A DNA stretch of 64,000 bases from Actinomycetota bacterium. GTDB lineage: Bacteria; Actinomycetota; Actinomycetes; S36-B12. How positions within the stretch are numbered: position 1 is the stretch's first letter; every line of letters begins with the position of its first letter. The DNA is taken from the NCBI GenBank assembly GCA_030681835.1, contig JAUXRN010000193.1:17851-81850 (forward strand), in the 5' to 3' direction. The notes beneath the pieces are model-generated. The model worked only from the letters and a program-made list of their open reading frames with translations, ran no database searches and was not told where the DNA came from. Positions 59,038 through 64,000 of the stretch are shown piece after piece. The translations under genes and the position numbers were made by a program.

Positions 59038-60291
59038 CTAGGCGGGGACGACCTGGGCGACCTTCGGTGCGTCCTTGACCCATTGGGTGCCGTCGTCGGT
59101 GTAGCCGGTGGGCGGGGCGTCCTTCCGGGTCCAGGTGGTGCCGGTGTCGGTGTACCCGGCAGGGGTCGCGTCCTTCACGTTGCGAATCCCGGTCGCGGTG
59201 TACGCGTCCTGCCGGGTCTGCTCGCAGTGCGGGTTGACCGAGCCGAGGACGGGGTCGGTGTCCCAGGCGGGGCTCCACCCGGGCGCGCAGGTGGGGCCGG
59301 GGCCGCTCTCGCCCGTGCGCACGACGTACGGCGCACCGTACGCGGTGTAGGCGTAGGACTCCGGGTGATAGGTGTACGCCTTGATGTCGAACGTGTACTG
59401 CGTGACGGTCCGGCACAGCTCCCCGTGCGGGGTGCTGCCCGCGGGGCATACGTAGATCGTCTTCGTCGCCGGCGCCACCGGTCCAGGCGCGGAGACGGGA
59501 GCCGGTGCGGGCGTGGGCGCCGGCGGTGGCGCGGGTGCGGGCGGGCTCGGTGCAGGGACGACCGGTGGCTCAGGCGCCGTGGGGCCGGCGATGTCGGCGA
59601 GGGTGCGGCTCATCGCCGCGGTGCTGGCCCGCCCGGTGCTGGCGGCGTTGCGGGGGGTGACGGTGAACCGGTAACGGGCCGTCGTGCTCAATGACTCCAC
59701 GGTGACCGTCGTGCCAGTCGCGACGACAGTGACCACACCGGTGGCGCCCGTGGCGTCGGTGCCGTCCGCGTTGATCGGGGTGGCCGTGACATCGAACGTG
59801 ACGTCGTCGCCCTCGCCGGTCCGCGCGGCGTGCGTCCAGGTGACCAGCACAGTGCCGGGCACGGGCGTGGTCTGGACGGTCAGCCCGGCGGCTGCCCCGA
59901 CCTGGCCGAGCGGGATGGCGGTGCCGATCCTGCGGCCGGCGATGGAGACGGTGTACCGGACACCGGGGGCCAGGTTCCGCAGCACCGCCGGTCGGCCGGC
60001 GGCGACGGTGACGGTGCGGGTGCGCTGCCCGGGGGCGGTGGCGCGAACCAGGCGCCCGCCGTGACCGGTGACGGTCAACGCGTTGACGGGGGTCGCGTCG
60101 ATGCCGACCAGTGTCGCGGGGATGCTCGCCGGTGCCGGGCTGGCGGGTGCGAGGCTGGATGGGTCGGGGGTGGTGTCCTGGGCCAGGACGACCGGCGGGC
60201 TGTCGGCCGCCACCGTGTCGGCCCAGGCTGGGCTGGCAGCAACGGTCGTGGCCAGCGCCAGAATGATCGTGGCGAGGGTCGTGGTTCTCAT
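59038..60291 (-). CDS. Exported fibronectin-type-III-like surface protein
   Basis: The product has 417 residues. The signal peptide 'TTLATIILALATTVAASPAWA' is followed by one or two fibronectin-III-like domains ('NLAPGVRYTVSIAGRRIG', 'TTARYRFTVTPRNAASTGR'), a Pro/Ala linker at about 250-285, and a Cys- and Tyr-rich C-terminal part with a repeated unit (GYTDTGTTWTRKDAP, GYTDDGTQWVKDAP). It is probably displayed or secreted. ATG 60291 starts the signal peptide, with AGGAAGGAG upstream. It is divergent from a TetR gene, and the operator between them suggests regulated expression. Confidence 0.78.
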   Translation of the reverse strand: MRTTTLATIILALATTVAASPAWADTVAADSPPVVLAQDTTPDPSSLAPASPAPASIPATLVGIDATPVNALTVTGHGGRLVRATAPGQRTRTVTVAAGRPAVLRNLAPGVRYTVSIAGRRIGTAIPLGQVGAAAGLTVQTTPVPGTVLVTWTHAARTGEGDDVTFDVTATPINADGTDATGATGVVTVVATGTTVTVESLSTTARYRFTVTPRNAASTGRASTAAMSRTLADIAGPTAPEPPVVPAPSPPAPAPPPAPTPAPAPVSAPGPVAPATKTIYVCPAGSTPHGELCRTVTQYTFDIKAYTYHPESYAYTAYGAPYVVRTGESGPGPTCAPGWSPAWDTDPVLGSVNPHCEQTRQDAYTATGIRNVKDATPAGYTDTGTTWTRKDAPPTGYTDDGTQWVKDAPKVAQVVPA

Positions 60292-60433
60292 GTGGGCTCC
60301 TTCCTGGCCGGCCGCGGGCCGGCGGTCATGCGTGACAGGGACTGTGCCGAGGCCATCGACGAGGTCATCGACGTGGCCGGGGTCGACGGCGTCGGTGGGG
60401 TGGCGGGAGGTCCGGCGTGTCCGGCTGCGAGGT

Positions 60434-60464
60434 GACAACCGGCGTTGTCTGTTCGCGGTACCGT
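60434..60464. promoter_or_regulatory. TetR operator palindrome and leaderless -10 box
   Basis: GACAAC-CGGC-GTTGTC (60434-60449) is a perfect 6-4-6 palindrome. TACCGT at 60459-60464 ends six bases before the tetR ATG. The operator lies between the divergent tetR and exported-protein genes, so both are likely controlled from it. Confidence 0.65.
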
Positions 60465-60470
60465 CGAGGC

Positions 60471-61109
60471 ATGCCCACGGCCGCGGACGCTCCGGACCCG
60501 GACCGGTACCCGGGCGGGCGGCTTCGGGTGCCGCGGGGGGTGCGCGAGGGCGGGCCGGCGTGGGAGAACGTCCACGTGCAGCTGGCGCGGGAGGCGTTGC
60601 GGCTGCTGGCCGACGCCGGCTACACCGGGATGGGCGTCGACGACGTGGCCCGGGCGGCGGGGGTGTCGACGAAGACGGTGTACCGGCACTACGGGTCGAA
60701 GGTCGACCTCGCCGTGGCGGGGATCGGGCAGCTGCCGACGATGGCCGGCTGGTACGACGGGGACGATGAGTTCGAGAACCGGGTGGCCCGCGCGCTGGAG
60801 ATCGGCGCGGCCCACCACGAGTACCTCGTGCCGGTGCTGGCGAATGCGATCGTGCACCGCAACTCCGTGCCCGAGCTGCTGGACGCCGTGCGCCGCCTGG
60901 TCCTGGAGCCGCGGCAGGCCGCGGTCGAGGCGGCAATCGCCCGCGGGAAGGCCGACGGGATGATCCGGCAGGACCTGGACTCGCTGCTGGTGTCGTGGGC
61001 GATCGTCGGGCAGCTCGTCGACTCCTTCACCGGCATCCGCCCGCGGGCCACGGCACGCCGGCAGAACGACGAGGTGTACACGCACCTGCTGCCGTTGATC
61101 CGGCCGTGA
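60471..61109 (+). CDS. TetR-family regulator on the element
   Basis: The product has 212 residues. The helix-turn-helix is at about 37-83 ('VQLAREALRLLADAGYTGMG', 'VDDVARAAGVSTKTVYRHYGSKVDL'). The C-terminal domain carries 'EYLVPVLANAIVHRNSVPELLDAVRRLVLEPRQ', close to the TetR_C_11-like group. It is a probable local repressor of the divergent exported repeat-protein gene. Confidence 0.88.
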   Translation: MPTAADAPDPDRYPGGRLRVPRGVREGGPAWENVHVQLAREALRLLADAGYTGMGVDDVARAAGVSTKTVYRHYGSKVDLAVAGIGQLPTMAGWYDGDDEFENRVARALEIGAAHHEYLVPVLANAIVHRNSVPELLDAVRRLVLEPRQAAVEAAIARGKADGMIRQDLDSLLVSWAIVGQLVDSFTGIRPRATARRQNDEVYTHLLPLIRP

Positions 61110-61113
61110 CCGA

Positions 61114-61830
61114 TCACAGCGCACGGGACACCCGCCACGCTCGGTAGCCTGCGCGTGCCGGTGCGGACCACGTCACCGTCACCATCGACGCGGCCGGATC
61201 GACGAGCAGGTCGCTGCCGGACACGGTGCACGTCCGGCTCGGCGAGCACGCGACGGTGATCTGCACCCGCGCACCGGAGCTCAACACCGGCACCGTCAGG
61301 TCGTTGGCGCCGACCCGTAGCGCGGGAGCCGACCAGCCGCCCCGGACCACGACGGGCCTCGCCGACTCCCGCGCGGGACGCGATGACGGCCGCGACGACG
61401 GCCGCGGTGATGGTGGTCGCGTCGCCACGGGTGACGGTGGAGTGGTCGCGCGCGCCGCGGGACGCGAGGACGGGCGCGGCGTCGGCGAGGCGGTCGTGCC
61501 AGCAGGCGCGGAAGCAGAGGATTCAACGCTCGCGGGGGCTGTCGCGTGCGACGGGACGGGCGAGGGGGTCGACGGGGCAGCACTCGTTGCGGGCGCGGTG
61601 GCCGTCACTGCGACGGGGCCGCCGGTGGGTGACACGGGGTCGACCGGGTAGCTGATCACCTGGTCGCCCAGCTCGGCATCGGACCACGACGGCGATGTCG
61701 ACGGCAGCGGTGCCGGACTGTCGCTGGTCAGGGCGGGTGCGGGTGCCAGGGTCGTGATGATGCCGAGGGCCAGGCCGCCCGCGAGCATCGCTCCGATGGT
61801 GAGCACCAGGCCACGGGGGGTCAGCTGCAT
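61114..61830 (-). CDS. Exported Pro/Ser/Thr-rich protein
   Basis: The product has 238 residues: an N-terminal TM or signal-anchor helix 'LVLTIGAMLAGGLALGIITTL', a long low-complexity region of Pro, Ser, Ala and Arg (about 35-160), and a C-terminal beta-rich domain with a CxxxxxC pair ('ITVACSPSRTCTVSGSDLL'). It starts at ATG 61830 inside the end of the upstream helix-turn-helix gene (10-base overlap). It may be a cell-wall-spanning protein linked to transfer or surface contact. Confidence 0.65.
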   Translation of the reverse strand: MQLTPRGLVLTIGAMLAGGLALGIITTLAPAPALTSDSPAPLPSTSPSWSDAELGDQVISYPVDPVSPTGGPVAVTATAPATSAAPSTPSPVPSHATAPASVESSASAPAGTTASPTPRPSSRPAARATTPPSPVATRPPSPRPSSRPSSRPARESARPVVVRGGWSAPALRVGANDLTVPVLSSGARVQITVACSPSRTCTVSGSDLLVDPAASMVTVTWSAPARAGYRAWRVSRAL

Positions 61831-62108
61831 GACGCCGCCTGCCGGGCGCGAGCGGCCCACCTGGTCACGGCCGACGCGCTGGTCCCGGTGATCCGGGCCG
61901 CCGTCGGCACGCTCATCCCCGGGATCGCCAGCATCGCCGCCCACGCGGTCGCCTCGACCGCCGTCGCGGCCTCGATGTCGCGGCGGTGCCGGGCCTTCGC
62001 GGCGTCCAGGCGCCGGTCGGCGTCCGCGGCCAACCGCGCGTGCCGGGCCTGTGCGACCGTCAGGGCCTTCGCCGCGCCGGCCGACACGGTCAGGAAGTCA
62101 CTCGCCAC
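61821..62108 (-). CDS. Small helix-turn-helix protein
   Basis: The product has 95 residues. The N-terminal half is a helix rich in Ala, Arg and His ('VAQARHARLAADADRRLDAAKARHRR'). The C-terminal half ('MLAIPGMSVPTAARITGTSASAVTRWAARARQ') reads as a helix-turn-helix of the transposase/resolvase-like type. The start is GTG with GGGAGG upstream. Element box copy 3 is 50 bp upstream. Coupled to the exported protein downstream. It may be a relaxosome accessory or regulator. Confidence 0.6.
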   Translation of the reverse strand: MASDFLTVSAGAAKALTVAQARHARLAADADRRLDAAKARHRRDIEAATAVEATAWAAMLAIPGMSVPTAARITGTSASAVTRWAARARQAASCS

Positions 62109-62159
62109 ACGTCCTCCCGGGGCTGGGTCGCGGCCCCGCGCAGTGCAAGGCCCGTCACT

Positions 62160-62199
62160 AGGTCAACGCGGCCAGCGGGGGTCCTAGGCCACATGCGCC
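62160..62199 (-). promoter_or_regulatory. Element box, copy 3
   Basis: The minus strand carries CGCGTTGACCTAGT, identical over 14 bases to copy 2, preceded by CCCCCGCTGG, similar to copy 2's CCCCCCGCCG. The outer GAATGCGT half is degraded. It lies 50 bp upstream of the small helix-turn-helix gene. Confidence 0.45.
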
Positions 62200-62289
62200 G
62201 GTGGCGGCGCCGGGACGGTCGTGGGCCAGGCGAAGGCCGATCGCGTTAACCAGTCAGCCGGCCGCACGCGGCGCCGGTGCACTGCGGCG

Positions 62290-62475
62290 ACGGGACGGAG
62301 CCCCAGCCCTTCCACATCCACCACCTCCACCAGCCCAACCCCCCGATCCCAAGGACCATCCCCATGACCATCCCCACCCAGCCCAGCCCCCCGCCCATCC
62401 ACCACCCCCACCCCCAGCCATCCCCTTCCCCAGGCCAGTCCCCAGGCCACAAGCAATCCCCCAACCGGGCTGGCA
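62290..62475. other. Strongly C-biased tract (G-rich on the minus strand) before the relaxase
   Basis: About 170 bp of the plus strand are C, A and T with very few G. The minus strand has many closely spaced GGG/GGGG/GGGGG runs, enough for several G-quadruplexes. The skew ends abruptly before the relaxase start. Position directly upstream of a MobF relaxase makes it a candidate part of oriT. Confidence 0.55.
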
Positions 62476-62579
62476 TCCCGATGCCCCGCGCCGTGCGGCC
62501 CGCAGCCGTGACCGGCTCGAACCGCCTGCATGCGGGGACCCAGAACGTGCCCTTCGCAGACGTGCGGTGGGGGTGCTGA
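62364..62579 (+). CDS. Possible proline-rich small protein
   Basis: This frame would encode about 71 residues, almost only Pro, His, Ser and Gln in the first half (MTIPTQPSPPPIHHPHPQ), then 'AVTGSNRLHAGTQNVPFADV'. Its stop overlaps the relaxase ATG (TGATG), which argues for translation. The composition is a direct result of the C-biased tract, which argues against. Confidence 0.25.
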   Translation: MTIPTQPSPPPIHHPHPQPSPSPGQSPGHKQSPNRAGIPMPRAVRPAAVTGSNRLHAGTQNVPFADVRWGC

Positions 62580-64000
62580 TGCCGCGGTCGGGGCACGTGG
62601 ATCCGTTCCCCCATGGCGCGGAGCTCGCCGCGCGGGTGGGGTATCGGCTGGCCGGGATCCGGCCCGAAACGTCGCTGTCACGACGCGCGCTGGAACGGCA
62701 GGTCGACTACCGGCTCGGCGCCGGATCGGTCGACTCCCGGCAGGTCTGGTTCCTCGGATCCGGCGGCACCGCAGCCCTGCTCGCCTACCGCCCCGGGCAC
62801 CGGATCACGGCGCCGGATGGGCGGATCGTACGCGACGCCATGTTCGGGATCGACCGGCGAACCGGCGAGCGGATCCGGGTCACGATGGAGCGCAACCGGC
62901 ACGCCCGCATCGCCGCCGCGCCGTACTGGTCTGTCATCTCCGAGGCCTGCGCGGCGGCCGGGATCGACCCCGCGGACCTGTGGACCGGACGGAACCTGCG
63001 CGCCCAACTGCGGTCCCTGACCAAGTCCGCCACGCGGGCAAACGGCACGGTGGCGTTCCGTTCCGCGGAGGCGCTGCTGCGCTCCAACGAGCACGCCTGG
63101 CAGGCCTACGAAGCGAGCATCGCCGACGGACGTGACATCGATCCACCGTCGGTGCGGCTGGACCGCGGGGAGGTGATGCGCCGCCTCGGCGCCCACCACC
63201 GCGATCTCATCCGGTCTGGCGTGGACGGTGACTCGGGAGCCGATCGGCTCGACGCCCCGTTGGGTGATGAGGATCTCGGGCGGGCCGTCTGGGAGGAGGC
63301 GAAGGCAGCGTCGCAGCTCATGGTCGAGCGGGGAAACGCCGGCTACGAGATGACCCTCACGTGCCCGAAATCGCTGTCCGTCGCCGCGTTCCTCGCCCCC
63401 GCCGGCACCCGCGAGCAGTGGCTCGAGCTGGTCCGCGACGCGTCGCGTGGCGCGGTCGACGCGCTTATGGCACGCGTCGCGCACGGGCGGACCGGGCACG
63501 AGGGCGACGGGCAGCAATCGCTGGCGATCCGCGGCGACGGGTACGCCGCGACCGTGTCAATCGAGTCGCACTCCCGCGCCGGCGATCCGCACCTGCACGG
63601 CCACGTCATGATCCCCAACCGGGTCCTGTGCATCGACGGGAAGGAACGCGCCCTGGCCACCGGCGGCGCCGACCTGGTCAACCACGCCTGGTGGCTGCAG
63701 GCCGAGTTCGAACGCCGCCTGCGCGCCCTGTCCACCGACCGAGGCCTCGTGCCGGCGTGGGAGATGGACCTGTCCACCGGGCAGTGGGAGGTCACCGGCG
63801 CCGACCCCGGCATCCTCGCCTTCTACTCCCAGGGCAAGGCCGCCGTCCGCGCCGAGATCAACGCCGACCTGGACGCACGCGGCGTGGCCATGTCCAAGGC
63901 CGAGCTCGTCATGCTGGACTCCCGAGCCAAGCGCAAGGTCACGGGCCGCAAGGACGACGAGCAGCTCACCTGGGACCAGGTCACTACCCGCATGCACGCC
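62579..64000 (+). CDS. MobF/TrwC-type conjugative relaxase, N-terminal part
   Basis: 474 codons are in the window and the frame is open at the right edge. The three-histidine metal site is present as 'SIESHSRAGDPHLHGHVMIPN' (His331, Asp336, His340, His342). 'YEMTLTCPKSLSVAAFLAP' starts at residue 256 and 'NHAWWLQAEFERRLRALSTDRGLVP' follows, all TrwC/MobF signatures. The enzyme would nick oriT and lead the strand to the recipient. The region before the APKS-like motif is much longer than in TrwC. The candidate catalytic tyrosines near the N-terminus are Tyr22 and Tyr44 (VDYRLGAGS). A helicase half is expected beyond the window. Confidence 0.88.
   Translation, partial: MPRSGHVDPFPHGAELAARVGYRLAGIRPETSLSRRALERQVDYRLGAGSVDSRQVWFLGSGGTAALLAYRPGHRITAPDGRIVRDAMFGIDRRTGERIRVTMERNRHARIAAAPYWSVISEACAAAGIDPADLWTGRNLRAQLRSLTKSATRANGTVAFRSAEALLRSNEHAWQAYEASIADGRDIDPPSVRLDRGEVMRRLGAHHRDLIRSGVDGDSGADRLDAPLGDEDLGRAVWEEAKAASQLMVERGNAGYEMTLTCPKSLSVAAFLAPAGTREQWLELVRDASRGAVDALMARVAHGRTGHEGDGQQSLAIRGDGYAATVSIESHSRAGDPHLHGHVMIPNRVLCIDGKERALATGGADLVNHAWWLQAEFERRLRALSTDRGLVPAWEMDLSTGQWEVTGADPGILAFYSQGKAAVRAEINADLDARGVAMSKAELVMLDSRAKRKVTGRKDDEQLTWDQVTTRMHA

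Larger units (their letters stand above)
42855..64000. mobile_element. Integrative and conjugative/mobilisable element, left part
   Basis: The element starts at the 3' end of tRNA-Thr. Going inward are a hairpin, arm-type repeats, a tyrosine integrase, an excisionase, a block of leftward genes of unknown role, cargo, and a MobF-type relaxase still open at the window edge. Chromosomal synteny genes stop at the tRNA. The second attachment site (a copy of the tRNA 3' end) and any type IV secretion or FtsK-like transfer genes are not in the window, so whether it is self-transmissible is unknown. Confidence 0.85.

Noticed and set aside
60067..60087. A GTCAACGCGTTGAC palindrome resembling the element box
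   Set aside because: It is inside the coding region of the exported FnIII-like protein, lacks the flanking parts of the box and is not upstream of a gene.

Overview
The window is a stretch of high-GC actinobacterial chromosome (about 70% G+C by eye, with frequent GTG starts and long empty antisense frames) followed by one end of an integrated mobile element. The genus cannot be fixed from the sequence. The gene order is the deeply conserved actinobacterial neighbourhood that I recall from Mycobacterium (about ponA2-whiB4 to topA-holB) and Streptomyces (wblA, arsA-like pair, crp, nth, acs, tad locus, helicase, bldG, hppA, topA, tmk, holB, slp). That comparison is from memory, not from a search.

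Region 1 (1-16.8 kb) holds cell-envelope and redox genes: the start of a bifunctional penicillin-binding protein, a WhiB4/WblA iron-sulfur regulator, two ArsA/GET3-like ATPases, a RidA/Nudix/metallo-hydrolase operon, Crp, endonuclease III, a CoA-type Nudix enzyme, a MarP-type periplasmic protease, a TetR-controlled DHA2 exporter, a four-gene operon (holin-like protein, hydrolase-fold protein lacking its nucleophile, DUF309, CAP protein), NhaA and acetyl-CoA synthetase. Region 2 (16.8-24.5 kb) has a degenerate Fic-like gene, an AbiEi-like/DUF559 gene boxed between 31-bp inverted repeats, a HAD phosphatase, and a complete actinobacterial Tad (Flp) pilus locus (tadZ-like, tadA, tadB, tadC, pilin, tadE, tadG-like). 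Region 3 (24.5-42.7 kb) has a MrfA-type helicase, a BldG-like STAS protein, a proton-pumping pyrophosphatase, topA-tmk-holB, hydrolases, a secreted peptidase, a second DHA2 transporter, an isolated lycopene cyclase, an adenosine-deaminase-family enzyme and a META lipoprotein.

Region 4 (42.8-64.0 kb) begins at a tRNA-Thr(CGU) gene. Immediately downstream lie a strong hairpin, tandem 12-bp repeats, a tyrosine integrase and an excisionase. It continues with poorly characterised genes (pentapeptide-repeat protein, DUF4192, DUF3263, small membrane proteins) and ends inside a MobF/TrwC-type relaxase. This looks like an integrative and conjugative or mobilisable element whose far end and any transfer channel lie beyond the window. 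A visibly AT-richer patch (51.5-54.0 kb) carries a Schlafen/AlbA_2-domain protein and a membrane coiled-coil protein, probably cargo. A second patch carries exported Excalibur and HNH-nuclease proteins, an HD-GYP phosphodiesterase, a TetR regulator and exported repeat or proline-rich proteins.

Many starts have a TANNNT box 6-7 nt upstream and no Shine-Dalgarno sequence, so leaderless transcription appears common; I used this to choose several start codons. Candidate novelties are the inverted-repeat-bounded nuclease gene, a symmetric -10 box shared by two divergent leaderless genes, a three-copy box upstream of element genes, and a strongly C-biased tract before the relaxase.
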